From: an uncultured Clostridia bacterium
GTDB taxonomy: Bacteria > Bacillota > Clostridia > Christensenellales > UBA1242
Length of the DNA: 8,937 nucleotides
Direction: 5' to 3'
NCBI GenBank assembly: GCA_946615295.1
Contig: CAMOHL010000024.1
Coordinates: 1 to 8,937 of the forward strand
The notes under the pieces are model-generated. The model was not told the origin of the DNA and searched no databases. It saw only the letters and a list, made by a program, of their open reading frames with translations. Positions 1 through 6,132 of this stretch are shown piece by piece. Every line of letters starts with the position of its first letter. The stretch's first letter is position 1. The position numbers and the translations under genes were made by a program.

Positions 1-109
1 CATCTCTTATAGATTTTACTTCACTGCCAGAAAGCACAATGCCTGCTTGATATTTATCAAGCAAAAAATATTCAAAACTTGCTCGTCTGTTTGTTGCAAT
101 AATTTTCAT
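1..109 (-). CDS. smpB: SmpB, second copy, 5' end only (runs off left edge)
   Basis: This is the start of a second gene for SmpB, the tmRNA-binding protein of trans-translation, which rescues ribosomes stalled on broken mRNA. The ATG is at 109-107, and 36 complete codons are visible before the window edge. The encoded residues are identical to the first 36 of the complete smpB at 1161-1601, including the conserved EVKSIRDG stretch. The DNA differs at one position (base 56 against 1548), a silent change in the Asp18 codon. A Shine-Dalgarno (GGAGAG on the minus strand) precedes the ATG, with slightly different spacing from the other copy. The flanking sequence further upstream is not obviously related. 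Whether the rest of the gene is intact lies outside the window, so this may be a full paralogue, a truncated remnant or an assembly duplicate. The SmpB identity is secure; the status is not. Confidence 0.8.
   Translation of the reverse strand, partial: MKIIATNRRASFEYFLLDKYQAGIVLSGSEVKSIRD
1..109. repeat. Direct repeat, left copy (matches 1493-1601)
   Basis: The 109 bases match 1493-1601 in the same orientation with one mismatch, at an offset of 1492. The right boundary of identity is the smpB ATG; beyond it only the Shine-Dalgarno core is shared. The left boundary lies outside the window. Confidence 0.97.
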
Positions 110-237
110 ACTCTCTCCTTTTGTTTTTTATGGATAAATATTTTATATTTCTATTATGTTTTTTCTAAAATTTTGTTTTGTTATCTTGTTTGTTTTTTAT
201 AAAATTTTGCAAAAATTATATTTTTATTTTGTTTTTC

Positions 238-266
238 TTGACTACCCCACCTTGATAGTTTATAAT
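238..266 (+). promoter_or_regulatory. Sigma-A promoter of the lipoprotein gene
   Basis: The -35 box TTGACT (238-243) and a perfect -10 box TATAAT (261-266) are separated by exactly 17 bp. The spacer is noticeably richer in C than the surrounding A/T tracts. Transcription should begin near 273, giving a leader of roughly 45-50 nt before the ATG at 320. The stretch 110-237, between the second smpB start and this promoter, is A/T-rich. I see no gene in it and no convincing minus-strand promoter for the left smpB copy. Confidence 0.85.
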
Positions 267-319
267 AAATTTGAAAAGTATCTAATTTGATGCGAAAAAT
301 CAAAATTAAGGAGAAAAAA

Positions 320-1087
320 ATGAAAAAATTTAGCAAAATATTTTTAAGTTTGGCTCTTGTGCTTGTGCTTGCACTTCCAATGCTTGCTGGTTGCAGTTTG
401 AGTGACCTCTTAGGTGACAATGCAAACAAAGTTTCAAACGATGGCAAAAAAATTGCAAGTATTGAAGTTGTTGGAGAAATGAAAACAACCTATTATGCAA
501 AAGAAGAAATTGATTTTGGAACAGCAAAACTTCAAATCAACTATGAAGATGCTTCATCTCAACAAATCAACTTGAGCAAAACTATGGTTTCAAATTTTGA
601 CACAACAACTTTTGGAACAAAACAAATGACAATAACTTACAACAATATGAATTATAACATAAACTACAATGTCAACTTCAAACTTGGAAAATATAGATAT
701 GTTTTAGTGGAACAATACTATAATAATAATTTGGTTGCCACAATGCGTCCAAGTGAAATTGGTGGTGCTGAATTTATGACAAATGGAAAATTTATTGAAT
801 ATACCTTTACAAATGCTACAGCAAGAGAACAAGCAATGTCTAGTCAAAAAGATTGGTACATTGCAAGTTTGAATGGAAAGTTATATGGCTACTATAATGG
901 TATGAACCAAATTGTGTTTACAAGTGCAACAACAGCTGATTGGATTGCATTATATAGTGACATGCCTAAATCTACTAATAATAATGATGAACAATCAGAA
1001 GAGATAGATTATTGGGAATTATATGACCAATATGGCAACAAAATTCGCGCAAATAAACAAATTATTAAATTAGAATTTTATGAATAG
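320..1087 (+). CDS. Putative surface lipoprotein with an N-terminal bacterial Ig-like domain
   Basis: This is a 255-residue exported lipoprotein of unknown function. The ATG at 320 is chosen because AAGGAG (308-313) lies 6 nt upstream; in-frame TTG/ATG codons at 287 and 290 have no such site. Residues 1-24 form a lipoprotein signal peptide: basic MKKFSK, a Leu/Val/Ala-rich core, then the lipobox LAGC with Cys25 as the predicted lipidated residue. A short linker is followed at about 44-120 by a fold resembling the group-3 bacterial Ig-like domain, with a Tyr-x-x-x-Glu-x-x-Asp-Phe start, a central INYEDAS strand and a TFGTKQMTITY strand. The C-terminal part (about 121-255) is Tyr/Asn-rich and beta-like, with an acidic NNNDEQSEE linker near 219-229; I do not recognise it. 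It probably sits on the outer face of the membrane as a binding or wall-associated protein. It is monocistronic, converges on smpB, and lies between two smpB copies. Substrate-binding or adhesion roles are only guesses. Confidence 0.85.
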   Translation: MKKFSKIFLSLALVLVLALPMLAGCSLSDLLGDNANKVSNDGKKIASIEVVGEMKTTYYAKEEIDFGTAKLQINYEDASSQQINLSKTMVSNFDTTTFGTKQMTITYNNMNYNINYNVNFKLGKYRYVLVEQYYNNNLVATMRPSEIGGAEFMTNGKFIEYTFTNATAREQAMSSQKDWYIASLNGKLYGYYNGMNQIVFTSATTADWIALYSDMPKSTNNNDEQSEEIDYWELYDQYGNKIRANKQIIKLEFYE

Positions 1088-1095
1088 GTTTTATT

Positions 1096-1133
1096 AAAAA
1101 AGAATTAGCTTTTGTTTTAGTTAATTCTTTTTT
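1096..1133. terminator. Bidirectional intrinsic terminator between the lipoprotein gene and smpB
   Basis: The arms 1096-1110 and 1119-1133 pair over about 15 bp (one G-U pair) around an 8-base loop, followed by a T run to 1137 on the plus strand. Read on the minus strand, the mirrored A tract also gives a T run. It can therefore end both the lipoprotein transcript (stop at 1087) and the smpB transcript (stop at 1161). Confidence 0.85.
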
Positions 1134-1160
1134 TTTTAAATTTGCTTTTTTGATATAATT

Positions 1161-1601
1161 TTATCCAAAAATATGTCTGCCTTTTTCTCTCAAAAGTTCT
1201 TTTTGTTTTATACTTTCTCTTTTGTCATAGAGTTTTTTACCCTTGGCAAGAGCAATTTCAACTTTTAGCCAGTTACCCTCAAAATACATTTTGAGTGGAA
1301 CAATTGTAAGTCCAACATCTTTAAGTCCCCTAGAAAGTTTCAAAATTTCTTTTTTGTTGAGAAGTAATTTTCTATCTCTCCTTTCATCCAAAAGAAATTG
1401 AGTTGCCATTTTGTATGGCTTTATATAGGCATTTTTAAGCCAAACATTTGTACCTTTTATTGTAACATAACTATCATCTAAGCTGACTCCACCATCTCTT
1501 ATAGATTTTACTTCACTGCCAGAAAGCACAATGCCTGCTTGATATTTGTCAAGCAAAAAATATTCAAAACTTGCTCGTCTGTTTGTTGCAATAATTTTCA
1601 T
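1161..1601 (-). CDS. smpB: SsrA-binding protein SmpB (complete copy)
   Basis: SmpB binds the tRNA-like domain of tmRNA and delivers it to stalled ribosomes in trans-translation. The 146-residue length is within the family range. Recognisable family blocks run in order: the N-terminal [10 protein letters not shown] strand, [16 protein letters not shown] (about 22-37), DSYVTIK, the RKLLLNKKEI block (77-86), GLTIVPLKMYF (97-107) and the signature LAKGKKLYDKRESIK (118-132). The C-terminal tail after DKR is only 18 residues, at the short end but basic as expected. A GGAGAG Shine-Dalgarno precedes the ATG. It lies 124 bp downstream of rnr with no convincing terminator between, so the two are probably co-transcribed, the classical rnr-smpB arrangement. 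No tmRNA gene is seen nearby. The first 109 bases are duplicated at 1-109, which is abnormal for a gene normally present once. Confidence 0.96.
   Translation of the reverse strand: MKIIATNRRASFEYFLLDKYQAGIVLSGSEVKSIRDGGVSLDDSYVTIKGTNVWLKNAYIKPYKMATQFLLDERRDRKLLLNKKEILKLSRGLKDVGLTIVPLKMYFEGNWLKVEIALAKGKKLYDKRESIKQKELLREKGRHIFG
1493..1601. repeat. Direct repeat, right copy (matches 1-109)
   Basis: This is the 5' end of the complete smpB, repeated at 1-109 with 108 of 109 bases identical. The repeat begins at or beyond the window edge on its other side, so 109 bp is a minimum length. Confidence 0.97.
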
Positions 1602-1725
1602 TATACTCTCCTTTATTTTGTTTTATTATTTAAAATTTTCAAAAAAATGAATAAAATTGGCAGAATTTTTACATTTTTTATTGATTTTTTTGCAATTTTT
1701 CCATTATTTTTTAATTTTGTTATAT

Positions 1726-3822
1726 CTATTCAACAAGTTCAAAATCAATATTTCTTTCAGATAGATTGACATTTGTGAGTTTAACTTTGACTTTGTCGCC
1801 AATTTGAAATCTCTTTATTCCATTTGAAAGCACAAGAGATTTTTCATTGAAAGTGTAATCTCTACCCTTCAAACTTGCTATGCTAACAAGACCTTCAACA
1901 GTGTTTTCAAGTTCCACAAAAAATCCAAAGTTTGTTACGGAATCAATTGTGGCATCAAAAACTTGACCAATCTTGTTTTTCATATATCTACACTTAAAGT
2001 AGTCGTCAACATCTCTTTCTGCTCTTTGTGCAAGCACTTCTCTTTCGCTACTCTTGGCGCTAGATTTTACCACAAACTGACTGAGTTCTTTCAATTTTTT
2101 TTCATTAAGTCTATTATGCAAATAATCTTTTATTATTCTATGAATTGTCAAATCTGGATATCTTCTAATAGGACTTGTAAAGTGGCAATAGTATTTGTTT
2201 GCAAGACCAAAATGTCCCAAACATTGACTTGAATATTTTGCTTTTTGCATTGAACGAAGCAATACTGAATTGATAATTTTTTTCTTTTCTTCATCCTCAA
2301 TGCCATTCATAAATTTTTGAATGTCCATTGGCTTTATTTCAACACCACTTGCTCTCAAGTGATATCCCATTGCTCCTGCAAAATCGTTGAATGCTTTTAT
2401 TTTGTCTATTGTAGGCACTTCATGAATTCTATACACAAAAGGTATACCAAGCTTTTTGAAATGTTCTGCAACAACTTCATTCGCCATAAGCATAAAACTT
2501 TCAATCAATCTTTCACTGACTGTTCTTGGCTTTTTGACAATGTCAACAACTTCCATTTTTTCATCAAGCAAAATTTGTGGCTCTGGCAAGTCAAAATCGA
2601 TCTCTCCCCTTTGCTTTCTATTTTTCTCCAAAATGAAATTTAGTTCAGCCATAAGATTTAGTGTTGGCACAATATTTTTGTATCTTTCGCAAAGTTCTGC
2701 ATCGCCTTCAATTATCTTTGTAACATTTTTATAGGTCATTCTCTCTTTGCTACAAATTATACTTTCGCAAATCTTGTGTTCTAGCACATTTCCAAATTTG
2801 TCAATCTTGACAATGCAAGATAATGCAAGTCTATCTTCATTTGGATTGAGTGAACAAATACCATTTGAAAGTTCTTTTGGAAGCATTGGCAAAACTGAAT
2901 TTGGAAAATATACACTTGTTCCCCTTTCAAATGCTTCTTCATCCAAAATAGTATCTCTTTTTACATATTCACCAACATCTGCAATATGAACACCCAAAAC
3001 ATAGTTTTCGCCATCTTTAACCAAACTAACAGCATCGTCAAAATCTCTTGTGTCATCTCCGTCTATGGTAAATATAATTTGGTCTCTCAAATCCAATCTA
3101 TCACTATATTTGCTTGCATCAACTGATTGTGGAATTGTTTTGCAATAATCTAAAAGTGGCTTTGAAAATTCCTCAATCAATTCATAACTTCTAACAATTG
3201 ACAAAACATCGGTTGTTATGTCGCCCTCGCCTCTACCCAAAATTTCAATAACTGAGCCTGTCATATTTTTGTCGCCATAACCCGTTATGGTAACAAAAAC
3301 TTTGTCTCCATTTTTTGCACCATGTTCGTGTCCTTTTTTTATGAAAACATCTTTTGTTATTTTTTTGTTGTCTGGCACTACAAACGAAAATTTTTGATAG
3401 ACCGAAATTGTTCCAACAACAGTTTTTAGTCCCCTTTCTAATATCTTTTCAACAACACCTTCTGTCTTGCCTTCGTGCCCATCTCTTATGCTTATCAAAA
3501 CTTTGTCGCCATGAATTGCACCTTTCAAGTTTGGACTTGCAATAAACACATCTTCCAATGTGTCATCTTCTGGAATACAAAAAGCAAATCCCCTTGCATT
3601 TCCATTTATGGTTCCCTTGATAAACTTTAACTTACTGCTCAAAAAAACTTTGCCATTTTTATCGCAAAAAATATCTCCATCCTTTTCAAGTTCAAGCAAA
3701 ATAGCTTTTGTTTCTTTTTGGTCTATATCAAAAACTTCACCCAATCTTTTGAGAACAATTTCTCTATTTTTGCCGTGCAATTTTTGTTTTGCTATTTGTT
3801 CTAAAATTTCTATATTTTCCAT
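1726..3822 (-). CDS. rnr: Ribonuclease R (RNB family 3'-5' exoribonuclease)
   Basis: RNase R processively degrades structured RNA from the 3' end, including rRNA and the faulty mRNAs released by trans-translation. Domains in the 698-residue protein: an N-terminal winged-helix-like region (1-60); two cold-shock/OB domains (about 67-112, with GFAFCIPED and DVFIASPN, and about 135-180, with FSFVVPD and DVFIKKG); the RNB catalytic domain (about 240-570); and a C-terminal S1 domain (about 618-695, with GFFVELENTVEGLV). The Mg-binding aspartates are in TIDGDDTRDFDDAVS, at D254, D260, D262 and D263. The family signature HFTSPIRRYPDLTIHR is at 547-562. The ATG at 3822 is preferred: the frame stays open to a TTG at 3855, but this only adds a hydrophobic stretch not expected in the family. 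Neither start has a good Shine-Dalgarno. The protein stops directly after S1, without the Lys-rich tail of E. coli or B. subtilis RNase R. Confidence 0.95.
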   Translation of the reverse strand: MENIEILEQIAKQKLHGKNREIVLKRLGEVFDIDQKETKAILLELEKDGDIFCDKNGKVFLSSKLKFIKGTINGNARGFAFCIPEDDTLEDVFIASPNLKGAIHGDKVLISIRDGHEGKTEGVVEKILERGLKTVVGTISVYQKFSFVVPDNKKITKDVFIKKGHEHGAKNGDKVFVTITGYGDKNMTGSVIEILGRGEGDITTDVLSIVRSYELIEEFSKPLLDYCKTIPQSVDASKYSDRLDLRDQIIFTIDGDDTRDFDDAVSLVKDGENYVLGVHIADVGEYVKRDTILDEEAFERGTSVYFPNSVLPMLPKELSNGICSLNPNEDRLALSCIVKIDKFGNVLEHKICESIICSKERMTYKNVTKIIEGDAELCERYKNIVPTLNLMAELNFILEKNRKQRGEIDFDLPEPQILLDEKMEVVDIVKKPRTVSERLIESFMLMANEVVAEHFKKLGIPFVYRIHEVPTIDKIKAFNDFAGAMGYHLRASGVEIKPMDIQKFMNGIEDEEKKKIINSVLLRSMQKAKYSSQCLGHFGLANKYYCHFTSPIRRYPDLTIHRIIKDYLHNRLNEKKLKELSQFVVKSSAKSSEREVLAQRAERDVDDYFKCRYMKNKIGQVFDATIDSVTNFGFFVELENTVEGLVSIASLKGRDYTFNEKSLVLSNGIKRFQIGDKVKVKLTNVNLSERNIDFELVE

Positions 3823-3889
3823 ACTTATACCAATAATTTTAATATATTTTATCAAATTTTGTTAAAAAACATAAAACAATGTCAATAAT

Positions 3890-3920
3890 TAACAAAAAAT
3901 GGCTCAAAAAGAGTCATTTT
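3890..3920 (-). terminator. Intrinsic terminator after secG
   Basis: Arms 3911-3920 and 3896-3905 pair over 10 bp with one G-U pair and a 5-base loop. Read on the minus strand, the hairpin ends in a T-rich tract (TTTTTTG). It lies 8 bases beyond the secG stop and separates secG from rnr. A TTGACA motif at 3885-3880 follows immediately and may be the -35 of a rnr promoter, but no good -10 box sits at the right distance. Confidence 0.8.
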
Positions 3921-3928
3921 GTGTTTTT

Positions 3929-4240
3929 TTATGCTGGCATAATTGCCCAAAGAATCCAAAATGCAACAGCAAATACTGCAATCAAAATTCCAAATATGAC
4001 AATTGCTTTTTTAAGTCTGCCTTCTTTGCTTGAACCTTGATTTTTTGAATAAAAGCTGTCTGATTTTCCACTGATGACATTTGTTCCACCATCAGTATTG
4101 CTTTCCATTGTCATAACAATTGTTATGATTGCAATTGCAAACAAGGCAATGAGTGAAAGCAAAACTATTCTTATGATAGGAAAACTGTTTGACATCCATG
4201 CTGGATATGTTTTTTCTGTATCTAACAATAAATTTAACAT
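3929..4240 (-). CDS. secG: SecG-like subunit of the SecYEG translocase
   Basis: SecG is the small auxiliary subunit of the protein-conducting SecYEG channel in the cytoplasmic membrane. The 103-residue protein has the two-helix layout: TM1 about 21-44, a polar loop about 45-77, and TM2 about 78-101. The loop carries the most family-like part, NVISGKSDSFYSKNQGSSKEGRLKKA, which parallels the Ser/Phe/Tyr-Gly-Lys loop and the basic turn before TM2 in clostridial-type SecG. Position supports the call, since secG usually precedes rnr-smpB. The ATG at 4240 has GAGGAA (4251-4246) 5 nt upstream. Compared with the usual 75-80 residues there is an N-terminal extension of about 20 residues; Met16 could be an alternative start but lacks the site. 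It has its own promoter and terminator. The similarity is in pattern rather than strict identity, so an unrelated two-helix protein is the main alternative. Confidence 0.8.
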   Translation of the reverse strand: MLNLLLDTEKTYPAWMSNSFPIIRIVLLSLIALFAIAIITIVMTMESNTDGGTNVISGKSDSFYSKNQGSSKEGRLKKAIVIFGILIAVFAVAFWILWAIMPA

Positions 4241-4272
4241 AATAATTCCTCTTTATTCCTTTAAACTTGTTT

Positions 4273-4301
4273 ATTATATCATATCAAAAAAAATTTTTCA
4301 A
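4273..4301 (-). promoter_or_regulatory. secG promoter with extended -10
   Basis: On the minus strand, -35 TTGAAA (4301-4296) is 17 bp from -10 TATAAT (4278-4273). The -10 is preceded by TGA, giving an extended TGnTATAAT. Transcription should begin near 4266, leaving a short leader before the GAGGAA site. An 8-bp inverted repeat (4281-4288 ATATCAAA with 4308-4315 TTTGATAT) brackets the -35 and could be an operator, or chance in A/T-rich DNA. Confidence 0.8.
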
Positions 4302-4331
4302 CTAATATTTGATATAAAATTGTCAAAGAAT

Positions 4332-4353
4332 AAAAAAACTGCCATTGGCAGTT
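4332..4353 (-). terminator. Strong intrinsic terminator overlapping the stop of the 70-residue gene
   Basis: On the minus strand, AACTGCC-AAT-GGCAGTT forms a 7-bp stem with a tight 3-base loop, followed directly by a T run (4338-4332). The first arm overlaps the TAA stop at 4354-4352. It should end any transcript arriving from gpmI or the small gene, so secG needs its own promoter. Confidence 0.88.
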
Positions 4354-4564
4354 AAATTGAAAAATATAAAATCGACAAAATTGTGCTTAAAACAAAGAAT
4401 ATCATCCAGCCCCATGCAATTGGTGCTTTGTCATTTTTCTTTCTTATACTCTTTTTCAAACTGAATATTGCAAATATAAACAAGCAAAATCCAATAATGA
4501 TTCTAACTTTCATATCTAAATTTCTAATCATTGTGTTTATGATTGAATTAAAAATGTTTGCCAT
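4352..4564 (-). CDS. Small two-helix membrane protein of unknown function
   Basis: This 70-residue protein is not a family I recognise. Visible features are an N-terminal segment of about 18 residues that could be an amphipathic helix (IFNSIINTMIRNL), TM1 at about 20-36, a strongly basic loop KKSIRKKNDKAPIAWG (about 37-52), and TM2 at about 53-70 reaching the C-terminus. The positive-inside rule puts the basic loop in the cytoplasm with both ends outside. Evidence that it is real: AGGTGA (4574-4569) before the ATG, a consensus-like promoter at 4613-4585, and a strong terminator on its stop codon, all in 280 bp. It lies between gpmI and secG, where no fixed gene is expected. Possible roles include a Sec-associated or membrane-stress small protein, but nothing in the sequence shows this. 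Confidence is for being a gene, not for function. Confidence 0.75.
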   Translation of the reverse strand: MANIFNSIINTMIRNLDMKVRIIIGFCLFIFAIFSLKKSIRKKNDKAPIAWGWMIFFVLSTILSILYFSI

Positions 4565-4584
4565 AATATCACCTTTATATGTTT

Positions 4585-4613
4585 ATAATAATACACAAAT
4601 TGGTTTTTGTCAA
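4585..4613 (-). promoter_or_regulatory. Sigma-A promoter of the 70-residue membrane protein gene
   Basis: On the minus strand a perfect -35 TTGACA (4613-4608) is 17 bp from -10 TATTAT (4590-4585). It lies just past the gpmI stop (4621), so the small gene can be expressed on its own as well as by readthrough; no terminator is seen after gpmI. Confidence 0.82.
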
Positions 4614-4620
4614 TAGCAAA

Positions 4621-6132
4621 TCATTTTTCAAGCAAATTTTTTCCCGTCCACTCTTTTGGTTTTTCTATACCCAAAAGATTTGCTATTGTTGGAGAAATAT
4701 CGGCAAGTCTACCATCATGCATTTTTGAAAATCTATCTCCAACATACACACACCAAACTGGATTTGTTGTGTGAGTTGTGCATATATCCCCATTTTGGTT
4801 CAACATCTTTTCTGCATTCCCATGGTCTGCCGTAACAACAACTTCTCCACCGTTTGACAAAACAGAATTGCAAATAATTTCTATTGCCTTGTCAACAGTT
4901 TCTAGTGCAACAAGAGTTGCATCAAAATTTCCTGTATGACCAACCATATCACAATTTGCAAGATTGCACATCAAAAAGTCATATTTTTGTTTTTCAACTT
5001 CTTCTTTAAATTTGTTTGCAAGTTCAATTGCACTCATTTCGGGAGCCTCATCAAATGTTTTGACATCCTTTGGCTCAATCAAAAATCTATCTTCTCCCTC
5101 AAAAGCCTTTTCTATTCCACCATTCAAAAAGTATGTTACATGAGCATATTTTGTTGGCTCACTAAACTTTGCTTGAAGTAGCCCATTTTTGCTGACAACT
5201 TCACTCAAACTGTTTGTTACTGGATGAAACTCAAAGGCAACATCAACATCAAAATCGCCATATTTTGTCATTGACACAAAATTTTTGAAAATTGTTTTTC
5301 TTTCAAAATACTCAAAATGTTCTGCTGTTAATGCTTCTGTTAGCTGTTTTGTTCTATCCTTTCTAAAATTTATGAAAACAAAGCCATCATTTTCGGTTGG
5401 CAAATAGTTTTCGTAGTCAGCAATAACTGATGGCACAATAAACTCATCAGTAATGCCATTTTTGTAGCTATCTTCTATTGCATCTTTTGCAGTGTCAAAC
5501 TTTTTACCCCTTGCAAAACAAATTGCATCGTAGGATAGTTTTGTTCTTTCAAACTTTTTTTCTCTATCCATAGCATAGAATCTACCTGCTATTGTTGCAA
5601 TTTGACCAATCCCAATTTGTTTTGCATTGTCTTCAATTTCTTGCAAAAAGTTTTTAGCTGAATGAACATCAGTATCTCTGCCATCACCAAAAAAGTGGAT
5701 AAAAACATTTTTTATGCCAAAATTTTTTGCCATTTGCATTGTTGCAAAAAGATGATTGATGTGGCTATGAATTCCACCATCACTCATCAATCCCAAAATA
5801 TGCAAGTTTCCATTTTTTGATTTTATGTTATTCAATAGATTTGAAATTGCAGGATTTTCAAAAAAACTACCGTCTTCAATAGATTTGTCAATTCTTGTCA
5901 AATCTTGACTAACAATTCTTCCTGCACCAATGTTTAGATGACCAACTTCGCTGTTTCCCATTTGTCCATCTTTCAAGCCAACATCTTCTCCGCTTGCATT
6001 AAGCATAGAATGTGGATAATTTTTTAATAGTTTATTGAAATATGGCATTTTGGCAACTTTTACTGCATTGCCAAATTCATCTTGACTTATTCCAAATCCA
6101 TCAATAACAACAAGTGCAACTGGTCTATTCAT
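4621..6132 (-). CDS. gpmI: 2,3-bisphosphoglycerate-independent phosphoglycerate mutase
   Basis: GpmI interconverts 3- and 2-phosphoglycerate in glycolysis using two Mn ions and a phosphoserine intermediate, in the cytosol. The 503-residue length fits the family. Landmarks of the alkaline-phosphatase-like fold: VVIDGFG with metal ligand D11; GQMGNSEVGHLNIGAG with the catalytic Ser61; SDGGIHSH (117-124); GDGRDTD (149-155); GRFYAMDR (183-190); HVTYFLNGG (331-339); the second metal set in DMVGHTG (D395, H399) and TADHGN (D436, H437); and H454 in CTTHTTNP. All expected metal and active-site residues are present. The ATG at 6132 lies inside tpiA (8-bp overlap) with AAGGAG (6142-6137) 4 nt upstream, so translation is probably coupled. 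In spore-formers this enzyme is sensitive to pH through Mn binding; that is family knowledge and not shown here. It uses TGA as stop. Confidence 0.97.
   Translation of the reverse strand: MNRPVALVVIDGFGISQDEFGNAVKVAKMPYFNKLLKNYPHSMLNASGEDVGLKDGQMGNSEVGHLNIGAGRIVSQDLTRIDKSIEDGSFFENPAISNLLNNIKSKNGNLHILGLMSDGGIHSHINHLFATMQMAKNFGIKNVFIHFFGDGRDTDVHSAKNFLQEIEDNAKQIGIGQIATIAGRFYAMDREKKFERTKLSYDAICFARGKKFDTAKDAIEDSYKNGITDEFIVPSVIADYENYLPTENDGFVFINFRKDRTKQLTEALTAEHFEYFERKTIFKNFVSMTKYGDFDVDVAFEFHPVTNSLSEVVSKNGLLQAKFSEPTKYAHVTYFLNGGIEKAFEGEDRFLIEPKDVKTFDEAPEMSAIELANKFKEEVEKQKYDFLMCNLANCDMVGHTGNFDATLVALETVDKAIEIICNSVLSNGGEVVVTADHGNAEKMLNQNGDICTTHTTNPVWCVYVGDRFSKMHDGRLADISPTIANLLGIEKPKEWTGKNLLEK

Noticed and set aside
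287..319. Longer start for the lipoprotein at TTG 287 or ATG 290
   Set aside because: No Shine-Dalgarno there, and it would put a charged stretch before a textbook signal peptide; ATG 320 has AAGGAG 6 nt upstream.
1151..1159. Plus-strand extended -10 TGATATAAT inside the 3' end of smpB (possible antisense promoter)
   Set aside because: The expected -35 position falls in the T run of the terminator and has no match; likely chance in A/T-rich DNA.
1602..1725. Possible terminator or separate smpB promoter in the 124-bp rnr-smpB gap
   Set aside because: Only a 6-bp all-A/T stem and weak -35/-10 pairs are found; not supportable. The gap looks like plain A/T-rich spacer with the smpB Shine-Dalgarno at its end.
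1539..1769. Plus-strand open frames antisense to smpB, rnr, tpiA, gpmI, pgk and dusB
   Set aside because: They lie opposite strongly conserved genes, have low-complexity Phe/Cys/Ser-rich translations typical of reversed A/T-rich coding DNA, and lack consistent ribosome binding sites.
4621..4623. Code-4 (TGA = Trp) mollicute origin suggested by the A/T richness
   Set aside because: gpmI ends at TGA exactly where the family normally ends, and all tryptophans are TGG.
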